Shown here: positions 45,492 through 53,615 of the stretch, in pieces
How the letters are laid out: each line of letters starts with the position of its first letter
How positions within the stretch are numbered: the stretch's first letter is position 1
Origin: Streptosporangium violaceochromogenes
Lineage (GTDB): Bacteria; Actinomycetota; Actinomycetes; Streptosporangiales; Streptosporangiaceae
Assembly: GCF_014654615.1 (NCBI RefSeq)
Contig: NZ_BNBB01000001.1
Span: forward strand, 124,001 to 188,000
Direction of reading: 5' to 3'
DNA: 64,000 bases
Program-made: the position numbers and the translations under genes
Notes under the pieces: model-generated
What the model was told of the DNA's origin: nothing
Databases searched by the model: none
The model's input: the letters and a program-made list of their open reading frames with translations, nothing else

Positions 45492-46139
45492 TCAAACCTG
45501 GTCGCTGATGCGCTCCAGGATGCGCTTCATCCCGCTCTCCCAGTTGGACTTCAGATCCTTCACCGCCCCCTGGACGTCGCCGGCCAGCAGGCGCTCGGCG
45601 ATGCGCTCGTGCTCCACGGCGGAACGTTCGAGGACCTCCTGATCGCCCACCACGAGACGCTCGTAGCGGTGCATGGTGAGCTTGAGCGTCATGATCAGTT
45701 CCATGAGCCGCCCGTTCGGGCACCCCGACAGCAGCCGGTCGTGCCAGGCGTCGTCGTACCGCTCAAGCATCTCGTAGGTGGCCTGCGGCGCCGAGAAGGC
45801 GCGGGCCTCCTCCAGCAGGCGCGGCGCGATGGACGTGAGGTGGCCGGGGTCGGACAGCTCCAGCGCCAGTGACTCCATCGCGGCGACGATCGTGGTGAGG
45901 TCGCGAAACTCCTGACGGCTCATCGGGGCGATCCGGAACCCCTTGCCCTTCTCGCTGAGGATGATCCCGGCGCGCTCCAGCGCGATCAGCGCCTCGCGCA
46001 GGGGGGTGCGGCTCACTCCGAGCTCGGTGGCCATCTGCGCCTCGTTGATCGGCTGGTCGGTGTCCAGCTCACCACGACTGAGACGTTCAAGGAGCTCATC
46101 CTTGATCTGTTCGCGCAGTGGCCGGCGCTCGATGGGCAT
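45492..46139 (-). CDS. GntR-family regulator, FCD subfamily
   Basis: A winged-helix repressor (residues 8-75, with INEAQMATELGVSRTPLREAL) joined to an all-helical FCD ligand domain with its metal-site residues (YDDAWHDRLLSG, HRYERL, EHERIAERL). The ATG at 46137-46139 has GAGAGGA seven bases upstream and gives 215 residues; an ATG six codons earlier is less likely. It is divergent from the ABC-amidohydrolase genes, whose promoter has matching TATACC sites, so it probably controls them in response to their substrate. Confidence 0.9.
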   Translation of the reverse strand: MPIERRPLREQIKDELLERLSRGELDTDQPINEAQMATELGVSRTPLREALIALERAGIILSEKGKGFRIAPMSRQEFRDLTTIVAAMESLALELSDPGHLTSIAPRLLEEARAFSAPQATYEMLERYDDAWHDRLLSGCPNGRLMELIMTLKLTMHRYERLVVGDQEVLERSAVEHERIAERLLAGDVQGAVKDLKSNWESGMKRILERISDQV

Positions 46140-46196
46140 CCTCGCGTCCTCTCTCATCCGCCGCCGTCCGTGGTCACGCGGTCAGGCGTTGTCGAC

Positions 46197-46206
46197 TGTA
46201 TACCGT
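46197..46206. promoter_or_regulatory. Candidate GntR operator, upstream site
   Basis: TGTATACCGT, with the palindromic core GTATAC at 46198-46203, lies 58 bp upstream of the gntR start. The same TGTATACC occurs at the promoter of the ABC genes. It is a candidate autoregulatory site; no clear -35 partner for gntR was found. Confidence 0.45.
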
Positions 46207-46357
46207 CGCAGGCCGACGCATCGCCGTTCGCCGCAGAATCCGCGCCCACCAGGCGGGACCCCTCTCGGCGTCCGCGCCCTCCCGCCGCCACTCCAAGATC
46301 ATCTCACCGTCCGGCGAGCACCCCGGACGCTCGATCCATCTTCTTTGGCCCCGCATC

Positions 46358-46393
46358 TTGACTAGATACCGTATTAAGAGTTTTGTATACCAC
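46358..46393 (+). promoter_or_regulatory. Promoter with two candidate GntR operators upstream of the ABC genes
   Basis: TTGACT (46358-46363) and TTTGTA (46382-46387) form a -35/-10 pair with an 18-base spacer. Two related sites overlap it: AGATACCGTA (46364-46373, holding the odd palindrome ATACCGTAT) and TGTATACCAC (46384-46393), exactly 20 bp apart, that is two helical turns. This layout suits repression by the divergent regulator. Confidence 0.5.
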
Positions 46394-46415
46394 ATTCCTT
46401 CGACAGGGAGTCGCG

Positions 46416-47321
46416 ATGACAGAGAGTTGGGCGGGCACCGACGCCGGCCGCACAGAGGGCCCGGACGCGGGCGCCAGCAGGACCGAACGGCGCAGAAGCG
46501 CGCTGGGCCTCCGGGTGGGCGCGCTGATCGCCGTCGCCGGCCTGCTCAGCGGATGCGCCGGCTTCGGCGGCGGCTCGGCGAGCGACGGCTCCACCGGCGG
46601 CGGCTCGACGAGCGCCGAGACCTCGGAGTACGGCCTGGTCCGCGACGGCGAGTTCACCTTCGCCCTCAGCGGCCAGCTCGCCCCCTTCAGTTTCTACGAG
46701 AACGGCAAGCTCACCGGTTTCGACGTCGCCATCGGCACCGAGGTCGCCAACAGGCTCAAGCTGAAGCCCAACCCCTCGACCGGCCCCTTCAACACCCTGC
46801 TGGCGGGCCTGCAGGCCGGCCGGTACGACGCGATCGTCGGCTCGATGACCAACACGCCGGAACGGGCGAAGGTCGCCGACTTCTCCTCCGACTACTACAG
46901 GTCCGGCGCGTTCCTGTGGGTGAAGTCCGGCTCGGGGGTGCGGTCGATCGACGACCTCAAGGACGCCGTGCTCGGCGTCCCGCTGGGCAGCACCTTCGAG
47001 GCGGAGATGAAGAAGAAGGCCAACGTCAAGGAGGTCAAGACCTACGAAAGCGACGTGGACGCCCTCATCGACGTGCCCACCGGCCGCGTCGACGGAGCCA
47101 TCGTCGACAAGCTCGTCGGCGCCTACACGGCGAAGAAGTCGAGCCTCCAGGTCGACATGGCCGGCCCGGCGCTGGTGGACAACTCCGCGGCCATCCCGGT
47201 CCGCAAGCAGCACGAGAAGCTGCTCGCGGCGATCAACAAGGCGCTGACGGACATGAAGGCCGACGGCACCTACACCAAGATCTCCCAGCAGTGGTTCGGC
47301 ATCGACATCACCGGATCGTGA
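46416..47321 (+). CDS. Polar amino-acid ABC transporter binding lipoprotein
   Basis: The binding protein of a family-3 (glutamine/cystine-like) importer. The ATG at 46416 has AGGGAG five bases upstream and gives 301 residues. The signal peptide has a long basic N-region with ERRRSALGLRVGAL and the lipobox LLSGC (Cys47); the arginine cluster may be a Tat-type signal. The mature domain has APFSFYENGKLTGFDVAIG, the DAIVGSMTNTPERAK ligand-contact region and a C-terminal KADGTYTKISQQWFG. The ligand is unknown. Confidence 0.92.
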   Translation: MTESWAGTDAGRTEGPDAGASRTERRRSALGLRVGALIAVAGLLSGCAGFGGGSASDGSTGGGSTSAETSEYGLVRDGEFTFALSGQLAPFSFYENGKLTGFDVAIGTEVANRLKLKPNPSTGPFNTLLAGLQAGRYDAIVGSMTNTPERAKVADFSSDYYRSGAFLWVKSGSGVRSIDDLKDAVLGVPLGSTFEAEMKKKANVKEVKTYESDVDALIDVPTGRVDGAIVDKLVGAYTAKKSSLQVDMAGPALVDNSAAIPVRKQHEKLLAAINKALTDMKADGTYTKISQQWFGIDITGS

Positions 47322-47333
47322 GGGCGGCCGTTC

Positions 47334-47987
47334 ATGGAGTGGTTCTCCGACTTCGTCGATACGGCACCGACGTTCCTGCAGGCACTGTGGATCACGCTCC
47401 AGCTGGCGCTGTGGTCCATCGTGCTTGCCGCCGTCCTCGGCGGAGTCCTGGCCTTCCTCCGGCTCAGCCGGTTCCAGGCCGTCAGAATGCTCGCCGCCGG
47501 CTACATCTCCCTCATCAGGGGGACGCCGCTGGTAACCCAGCTGTTCATCATCTACTTCGGCCTCGCCTCGATCATCACCATCGAGGCCTTCTGGGCCGGC
47601 GTGATCGGGCTCACGGCGCACAACGCGGCGTACGTGGCGGAGATCTACCGTTCCGGGATCCAGTCGGTGCCCACGGGGCAGATCGAGGCGGGCCGCTCGC
47701 TCGGCATGAGCAAGTGGACGACGCTGCGCCTGGTGATCTCACCGCAGGCGCTGCGCACCGTCCTGCCCTCACTGGGCAACCAGTTCATCATCGCGGTGAA
47801 GGACACCTCGGTCGCGGCGTTCATCACCGTGGCCGAGCTGTTCCGCACCGCGCAGATCGTGGCCGCGGAGAAGTTCCGGCCCCTGGAGTTCTACGTGATC
47901 GTCGGCGTCTACTACCTCGTCATCGTGCTGCTGCTCTCGGGCGCCGTGCGAGCGCTGGAGCAGCGCCTGGGGAGGTACAACGTCTGA
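47334..47987 (+). CDS. Polar amino-acid ABC transporter permease
   Basis: A 217-residue HisM/GlnP-type permease with five membrane helices, the N-terminal TFLQALWITLQLALWSIVLA, the RGTPLVTQLFIIYFG motif and the EAA loop SLGMSKWTTLRLVISPQALR. It lies 12 bp after the binding-protein gene. Only one permease is present, so it probably acts as a homodimer. Confidence 0.93.
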   Translation: MEWFSDFVDTAPTFLQALWITLQLALWSIVLAAVLGGVLAFLRLSRFQAVRMLAAGYISLIRGTPLVTQLFIIYFGLASIITIEAFWAGVIGLTAHNAAYVAEIYRSGIQSVPTGQIEAGRSLGMSKWTTLRLVISPQALRTVLPSLGNQFIIAVKDTSVAAFITVAELFRTAQIVAAEKFRPLEFYVIVGVYYLVIVLLLSGAVRALEQRLGRYNV

Positions 47988-48748
47988 TGCCTGACGGAAC
48001 GTCGGCCACGGGTGAGCCGCTGGTGCGGATCCGCGGCGCGGCCAAGCGGTTCGGAGCGCTGACCGTGTTCGAGAACGTCGACCTGGACGTGCACGAGAGC
48101 GAGGTGGTGGTGCTCATCGGCCCCTCGGGAGCCGGGAAGAGCACCCTGCTGCGGTGCGTGAACGGCCTGGAGCGGCTCGACGGCGGCACCATCGACATCG
48201 GCGGCGAGCGGCTCGGCTACCGCGAGAGCGCGCTGAACCGGATGCGCCGGCATGTCGGGATGGTCTTCCAGAACTTCAACCTGTTCCCGCACATGACGGT
48301 GCTCGGCAACGTCACGTGCGCGCCCGCCAAGGTGGCCCGCAGGCCGTACCGGGAGGTCGAGGAGGAGGCCAGAGGGCTTCTGGACAAGGTGGGGCTGGCC
48401 GACAAGTGCGACGTCTACCCCTCCAGCCTGTCCGGGGGACAGCGCCAGCGCGTGGCGATCGCCCGCGCCCTGGCGATGCACCCCCGGCTCATGCTCTTCG
48501 ACGAGCCGACCTCGGCGCTGGACCCCGAGCTGGTCGGCGAGGTCCTCGACGTCATGCGGGCGCTGGCGGCCGAGGGCATGACCATGATGATCGTGACCCA
48601 CGAGATGCGCTTCGCCCGCCGGGTCGCCGACCGCGTGGTTCTCGTCGCCGACGGCGGCATCGCCGAGCAGGGCCCCCCGGAGACCGTACTCGACGCGCCG
48701 CGGACCGCCCGCGCGAGGGACTTCCTGCGCGCGGTCCTGGAGCACTGA
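47987..48748 (+). CDS. Polar amino-acid ABC transporter ATPase
   Basis: The ATG shares one base with the permease stop (TGATG), giving 253 residues; the long open frame upstream is a shadow. Walker A GPSGAGKSTLLRC, QNFNLFPHMTVLGNV, signature LSGGQRQRVAIARAL and Walker B LMLFDEPTSALDPEL are intact, as in GlnQ/HisP. It completes the importer. Confidence 0.93.
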   Translation: MPDGTSATGEPLVRIRGAAKRFGALTVFENVDLDVHESEVVVLIGPSGAGKSTLLRCVNGLERLDGGTIDIGGERLGYRESALNRMRRHVGMVFQNFNLFPHMTVLGNVTCAPAKVARRPYREVEEEARGLLDKVGLADKCDVYPSSLSGGQRQRVAIARALAMHPRLMLFDEPTSALDPELVGEVLDVMRALAAEGMTMMIVTHEMRFARRVADRVVLVADGGIAEQGPPETVLDAPRTARARDFLRAVLEH

Positions 48749-48799
48749 GAACGGTCGCCGGACGTTGACGGTCCTTAAAAAACACCGAGAAGGAGAGGT

Positions 48800-50344
48800 A
48801 TGTCACGGGTGCTCTACCGGGGCGGGGTCGTCCACACGCCCGGGGACTCCGGCGCGACCGCGCTGATCCTCGACGGGGACACCGTCGCCTGGGTCGGCCG
48901 TGACGGCGACCCCCCGGCGGCGGGGGACGGCGCCGACCACGTGGTGGACCTGGACGGCGCGCTCGTCACCCCCGCCTTCGTCGACACGCACGTGCACGCC
49001 ACCGCCACCGGACTGGCCCTCGACGGGCTGGACCTCACCGGCTGCCCGTCCCTGACGGAGGCCCTGCGACGGGTCGCCGAGCACGCCGCGGTCCGTCCCG
49101 GCGAGGTCCTGATCGGCCACGGGTGGGACGAGACGCTCTGGCCGGAGCGCCGCGCGCCCACCGCGGCCGAGCTCGACGCCGCGACCGGCGGCGCCGTCTG
49201 CTACCTGTCCCGCACCGACGCGCACTCCGCGGCGGTGTCGACGGCCATGCTGGCGTGCGTCCCCGCGGCCCGCGCGGAGGCGGGCTTCGACCCGTCGGGG
49301 CACATCCGGCTCGACGCCCACCACACGATCAGGCGGCACGCCTTCGACGGCATGTCCCCCGATCAGCGCCGGCGCGTCCAGCGCCGCACGCTCACCGAGG
49401 CCGGCAGGCGCGGCATCGGCTGCCTGCACGAGAACGCCATGCCCGGCCTGTCCAGCGAGGAGGACCTGGCCTCGCTGCTCGACCTGGCCCGGACGGGGCC
49501 GCACCCGGAGGTGATCGGCTACTGGGGGGAGCTCGGCGCGGTCGGCACGGCCCGCCGGCACGGACTGGCCGGGCTGGCGGGCGACCTGCTCGCCGACGGC
49601 TCGATCGGGTCGCACACGGCCTGCCTCACCGACCCCTACACGGACGCGCCCGGCACCACCGGGCACGCCTACCTCACCACCGGGCAGGTCACCGAGCACG
49701 TGCTGGAGTGCACCCGCCAGGGACTGCAGGCGGGCTTCCACGCCATCGGCGACGGCGCGCTGCGAACCGTCCTGGACGGCTTCCGGGCGGCCGCCGAACG
49801 GGTGGGGACCGACCGGATCCGCGCCGGGCACCACCGGCTGGAACACGTGGAGATGCTCGACCCGGACATGATCGCCACCATGGCGGCGCTGGGCATCGCG
49901 GCCAGCGTCCAGCCGATCGCCGACGAGTTCTGGGGCGGCGACGACGGCATGTACGCACGGCGGCTCGGGAGAGGACGGGCACGGGCCATGAACCCGTTCC
50001 GCTCACTCCTTGAGGCGGGGGTGCCGCTGGCGCTCAGCTCGGACTCGCCGATCATGCCGATGAGCCCCTGGCCGGCGATCCGCGCCGCCGCCCGCCATCA
50101 CGTCCCCGCCCAGCGCCTCTCGGTGGCCGAGGCGCTGCGGGCCCACACGGCCGGGGGCTGGCGGGCCGCGGGGCGGCACCACGGCGGGGCCGGCTTTCTC
50201 AGGCCGGGGGCACCGGCCTCGATCGCCGTCTGGGACTGCGGTGACGGGCTGGACGCCGCCACCGGGCTCCCCGACGTCGACGGCCCCCTCCCCCACTGCC
50301 TGCGGACCGTCGTGCGCGGCCGGACCGTCCACGACGGGAGGTGA
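48800..50344 (+). CDS. Amidohydrolase of the YtcJ/NfdA type
   Basis: A metal-dependent hydrolase of 514 residues. N-terminal composite domain (VLYRGGVVHTPGDSGATALIL), metal-binding VDTHVHATATGLALDGLDL, the TIM-barrel ligands in FHAIGDGALRTVLDGF and GHHRLEHVEMLD, and the catalytic aspartate in LALSSDSPIMPMSPW. Relatives deformylate N-substituted formamides or cleave amides. It begins 51 bp after the ATPase and is probably co-transcribed, suggesting that the importer brings in an amide or modified amino acid which this enzyme opens. Confidence 0.88.
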   Translation: MSRVLYRGGVVHTPGDSGATALILDGDTVAWVGRDGDPPAAGDGADHVVDLDGALVTPAFVDTHVHATATGLALDGLDLTGCPSLTEALRRVAEHAAVRPGEVLIGHGWDETLWPERRAPTAAELDAATGGAVCYLSRTDAHSAAVSTAMLACVPAARAEAGFDPSGHIRLDAHHTIRRHAFDGMSPDQRRRVQRRTLTEAGRRGIGCLHENAMPGLSSEEDLASLLDLARTGPHPEVIGYWGELGAVGTARRHGLAGLAGDLLADGSIGSHTACLTDPYTDAPGTTGHAYLTTGQVTEHVLECTRQGLQAGFHAIGDGALRTVLDGFRAAAERVGTDRIRAGHHRLEHVEMLDPDMIATMAALGIAASVQPIADEFWGGDDGMYARRLGRGRARAMNPFRSLLEAGVPLALSSDSPIMPMSPWPAIRAAARHHVPAQRLSVAEALRAHTAGGWRAAGRHHGGAGFLRPGAPASIAVWDCGDGLDAATGLPDVDGPLPHCLRTVVRGRTVHDGR

Positions 50345-50349
50345 GGACC

Positions 50350-50416
50350 CGCCCGGCGTCGGCGGCGCCGGGCGCCCGCGGTTCGGGGACGGGAGGCGGA
50401 AAGGGGCCCTTCCGCC
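50350..50416. terminator. Convergent terminator hairpins
   Basis: Five bases after the amidohydrolase stop, CGCCCGGCG (50350-50358) pairs with CGCCGGGCG (50366-50374). A second stem GGCGGAA/TTCCGCC (50395-50401 with 50410-50416) with an inner GG/CC lies between it and the stop of the minus-strand gene at 50453. Together they separate two convergent units. Confidence 0.55.
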
Positions 50417-50452
50417 CCCGGGCCGCGTCCGGCGGCCGTCCGGCCCGGTCCT

Positions 50453-51838
50453 CTAACGGGAGCGGGTCTTCATGGCGGCCTTGCGTGCCGCCTTGGCCAC
50501 GGCGGCGTCGCCGTGGTGGGCGCCCAGCAGGTCGAGCACCGCGACGGTGTCGGGGTGGTCGGCCAGGGCCATCTCCCCGACCAGGCGGACCAGGTCGTCT
50601 CCGGGCTCAAGCGCGTCGAACTCCCGCATCGCCTCGGAGACCCTGCCGAGCTGGGCCAGCGAGGCGAGCGTGTCGATCGCGATCCAGGTGCCGTCGGCGG
50701 CGTCCAGGGCGGGCGCGGGCAGGTCGCGGATGTGCAGCCAGGAGGCGGCGTAACGCCACATGGCGGGCTCGGCGAGCGCCTCCCTGAGCGGCGCCTCGGC
50801 CTCGGGGCCCAGCTCCTCCAGGATCGCGCCCACCGTGCCACGCTGGCCGGCCGTACCGGAGGAGGCGATCTTGACCAGCTCGCGGGCGGCGGCCTCGGGG
50901 CTCCGGGACTCCAGCCAGACGGTGACGGCGCTGGGGGCGGCAGAACGCCCCATGATGGCGTCGACCAGCTCGGCGGCGCTCAGGCCGGCGAAGACGGCGA
51001 CCTCGGCCCCGGTGGGCGCGTCGTGCCCCTCGCGGATCAGGTCCTGGCGGACCGCCCAGACCCCCAGCGGGGACAGCCGGGGCCGGCCCGCCTCCGAGAG
51101 CTCGATGAGCCCGCAGTAGCCGAGGAGCGACAGCGCGGCGTCCAGCTCGCCGGGAAGGGCCGCGGTCAGCGCCCGCATCTGCGCCGGGCGAGCCTCACAG
51201 GCCACCTCGTGCGACTGCAGGATGCCCTTGACCAGGGTGGCCTGAGACAGGCCCTCGTTCACGGCGTACATCGTGGCGAGCATCTCGGCGAGATGGTCGT
51301 CCACCACCGCCGACCCCGTCAGGCTCTCGTCGGCGCGGTCCAGGATGTCCATCACCACGCCGTTCCAGAAGTCCAGCAGCGTCTCGGAGGGCAGCTCCCC
51401 GGAAAGGGTCAGCGGGCCGGGCGCCGCCATCCCCCGGGAGATGCGGATCATGCCGGTGTTGACCGCGACGACCCAGAGCAGGTGGAGCCGTTCGGGGGTG
51501 GGCACCCCGAGCTCGGCGCACGCCGCCGCGGGGTCGGGCAGCAGGCACTCGGGGGTCACCGGCCTGGTGCCGGTCCACTCGGCCAGGCGCCGGGCGTCGA
51601 GCACCAGCGGGACCTCCAGGACGGCCGCGGCCAGCTCGGCGTCGGGGGCCGGTTCGACCGGGGGAAAACTCAGCACTTCACTACCGCAGCCGGGGCAGTC
51701 GCAGTCGGCGCCGACGCCGTCCCCGGCCGCGCCGGGCACGGCCGCGCGGGGCTCGCCGGGCGCCGTCCCCGGCTCGCCCACCAGCCGGCGCAGCTCGCCG
51801 AGATCGAAAACGTTGCCGGAGTTCCCGCTCTTTGCCAC
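50453..51838 (-). CDS. Uncharacterised protein with CxCxxC motif (paralogue A)
   Basis: No family is recognised. The 461-residue protein has a short N-terminus, the motif C46-D-C48-P-G-C51, then a long mostly helical region with repeated Leu/Ala-rich helices (HEAT-like in appearance from about residue 320, e.g. AVTVWLESRSPEAAARELV and VGAILEELGPEAEAPLREAL), and a basic C-terminal tail AKAARKAAMKTRSR. There is no signal peptide or membrane segment. It is clearly related to the next gene upstream (same CDCPxC motif, LSPLGVWAVRQ versus LTPLAVWALRE, and the same end DHPDTVAVLDLLG). The GTG start lacks a good ribosome-binding site. Confidence 0.8.
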   Translation of the reverse strand: MAKSGNSGNVFDLGELRRLVGEPGTAPGEPRAAVPGAAGDGVGADCDCPGCGSEVLSFPPVEPAPDAELAAAVLEVPLVLDARRLAEWTGTRPVTPECLLPDPAAACAELGVPTPERLHLLWVVAVNTGMIRISRGMAAPGPLTLSGELPSETLLDFWNGVVMDILDRADESLTGSAVVDDHLAEMLATMYAVNEGLSQATLVKGILQSHEVACEARPAQMRALTAALPGELDAALSLLGYCGLIELSEAGRPRLSPLGVWAVRQDLIREGHDAPTGAEVAVFAGLSAAELVDAIMGRSAAPSAVTVWLESRSPEAAARELVKIASSGTAGQRGTVGAILEELGPEAEAPLREALAEPAMWRYAASWLHIRDLPAPALDAADGTWIAIDTLASLAQLGRVSEAMREFDALEPGDDLVRLVGEMALADHPDTVAVLDLLGAHHGDAAVAKAARKAAMKTRSR

Positions 51839-51877
51839 TCGTGAAACTTACTGCACTCCGGCCCCACGGGTGTACGG

Positions 51878-53566
51878 CTAGCCGATCGCACGGGAACGCG
51901 CCTTGAAGGCGGCCTTGCGCGCGGCCTTGGCCGTTTCCTGGTCACGCAGGCAGCGGCCCAGCAGCTCAAGGACCCGTACGACGTCGGGGTGGTCCACCCT
52001 CCACATCTCGTCGATCATGTGGGCCGGCGGCCCGGAGGCCGCCATGTTCTCGGCGAACGTCTCCGGGTCCTCCTCGGCGGACGGGACGGCCAGTGCGAGC
52101 ATGTCGACGCTCATCCACAGCACCTCCGGCCGGGTCAGCGCCGGGGCGGTCAGGCTCCGGGCCGAGAGCCAGTGGATGACGTGGGGGCGCAGCTCGGGGT
52201 CGTCCAGGTGGCGCCGTACGGCGGGCTCGGCCTCCGCGCCGAGGCGGTCCACGATCGTCACGGCGACGCCCCGGGCGACCGCGGGGGCGCCGGCCACCGC
52301 GCCCAGCAGCCCGTCCGCGGCCTCCTCGGGGCTTCGGGCCCGCAGCCAGCCCTCGATGTCGGCCTCCGCCGTCCGCTCGGGCACTCCCGACAGCAGGCCC
52401 TCGATCAGCTCGGAGGCGTCGGCCGCCGCCAGATCCGCCGCCTCCGGCGCCTCCATGCCCAGACCGGTGTAGAGCTCCCGCAGCGCCCACACGGCCAGCG
52501 GGGTGAGCGCCAGGTGCCCCTCGGCGGGCTCGGCGATACCGCAGTAGGACAGCCGTCGCACGGCCTCGGCCACGTCCACCTCGATCTCGCCGGCGACCCA
52601 GGTCTCCTCCAGGTAACCCATCTCCTCCAGGTACTCCAGGACGAGGTGGACCGGCACCGGCGCCTGCAACCGGTAGAGCATGTCGCACAGGCCGTACAGC
52701 TCCTCGTCGAGGACGGCGTCGCCCGTGACGGCGCCGCCGGTGTCCCTCTCCACGGCGAACTCCACCACGGCCGCCCAGGCGTCGAGCGGATCGGGATCGT
52801 CACCGTCGAAGACGGCGGTGCCCTCCACCTCGACCACGCCGGTGTGGACCGCCAGGTCCCACAGCAGGCCGGGGTCGGACACCCCGAGCTGGGTGACGGC
52901 CTCGGCCGCGTCACGGACCCGCAACCGCCCCTTGAGAGTGGGCCTGCGGCCTCCGGCGAGCATCCACTGCGCCAGCCTCCGCACGTCGGTCATCAGGGGG
53001 ACCCGCAGGGCGCGCTCCGCGAGGTCCTCGCGGGAGGCGAGCCGTACGGCCGGCAGCGGGGCGCACGCGGGGCAGTCGCAGTCGTCACCGGAGGCCGCGG
53101 GCGCGGGGGACGCCGGCGTGACCGGCTCGCCGGCCGCCACCGGCGCTCCGCCCCCCACGAGGACGTCGGCGCCCATGGCGCTGAACAGGCTCTTGGCCAT
53201 GCCGAAGCGCGAGGTGTCGGCGAGCGCGACCGGCATCTCGGGTTCGATACGGTCCAGGGTGGTCCGCATGCGGATCGCCATCTTGCCGCCGATCTCCTCG
53301 GTCGCCAGGAGGAAGTCGACCAGGGTCCGGGCGGCGGCGACGGTTTCCGGGGCGCTCTCCGGCGGGGCGATGACCTTGCGGGGATAGATGTTGAGCAGCA
53401 GCTCCTCGAAGGTCGACGGAGTGAAGTCGCCCAGTTCGTTGACGTTCAGGTAGTCGCTCGCGTAGTCGCAGAGCAGCCGCACCTCGTCCACGTCAACGTC
53501 CAGGCCGTGCGCGCGCCCCCACACGCGTAGCTCCCCCACGGCCCGATTCACCCATTCGATCGACAC
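51878..53566 (-). CDS. Uncharacterised protein with CxCxxC motif (paralogue B)
   Basis: No family is recognised. The 562-residue protein is a longer version of the gene downstream: an extra N-terminal domain of about 135 residues (MSIEWVNRAVGELRVWGRAH, then SDYLNVNELGDFTPSTFEE and a helical stretch), a Pro/Ala linker, C163-D-C165-P-A-C168, the shared helical body and the tail AKAARKAAFKARSRAIG. Very acidic overall, with a basic tail. The two genes are 39 bp apart and probably co-transcribed. The GTG start lies seven bases after a TTAATT element, so a leaderless mRNA is possible. Confidence 0.8.
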   Translation of the reverse strand: MSIEWVNRAVGELRVWGRAHGLDVDVDEVRLLCDYASDYLNVNELGDFTPSTFEELLLNIYPRKVIAPPESAPETVAAARTLVDFLLATEEIGGKMAIRMRTTLDRIEPEMPVALADTSRFGMAKSLFSAMGADVLVGGGAPVAAGEPVTPASPAPAASGDDCDCPACAPLPAVRLASREDLAERALRVPLMTDVRRLAQWMLAGGRRPTLKGRLRVRDAAEAVTQLGVSDPGLLWDLAVHTGVVEVEGTAVFDGDDPDPLDAWAAVVEFAVERDTGGAVTGDAVLDEELYGLCDMLYRLQAPVPVHLVLEYLEEMGYLEETWVAGEIEVDVAEAVRRLSYCGIAEPAEGHLALTPLAVWALRELYTGLGMEAPEAADLAAADASELIEGLLSGVPERTAEADIEGWLRARSPEEAADGLLGAVAGAPAVARGVAVTIVDRLGAEAEPAVRRHLDDPELRPHVIHWLSARSLTAPALTRPEVLWMSVDMLALAVPSAEEDPETFAENMAASGPPAHMIDEMWRVDHPDVVRVLELLGRCLRDQETAKAARKAAFKARSRAIG

Positions 53567-53573
53567 AGGGGAA

Positions 53574-53579
53574 AATTAA
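53574..53579 (-). promoter_or_regulatory. Candidate -10 element for the paralogue pair
   Basis: On the minus strand TTAATT ends seven bases before the GTG of paralogue B, in a locally AT-rich spot. No ribosome-binding site precedes the GTG. This fits leaderless transcription, but no standard -35 element was found at the right distance. Confidence 0.3.
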
Positions 53580-53615
53580 CGGCTTACTGTCAGCATCGCG
53601 AATCGGGGAAACACG

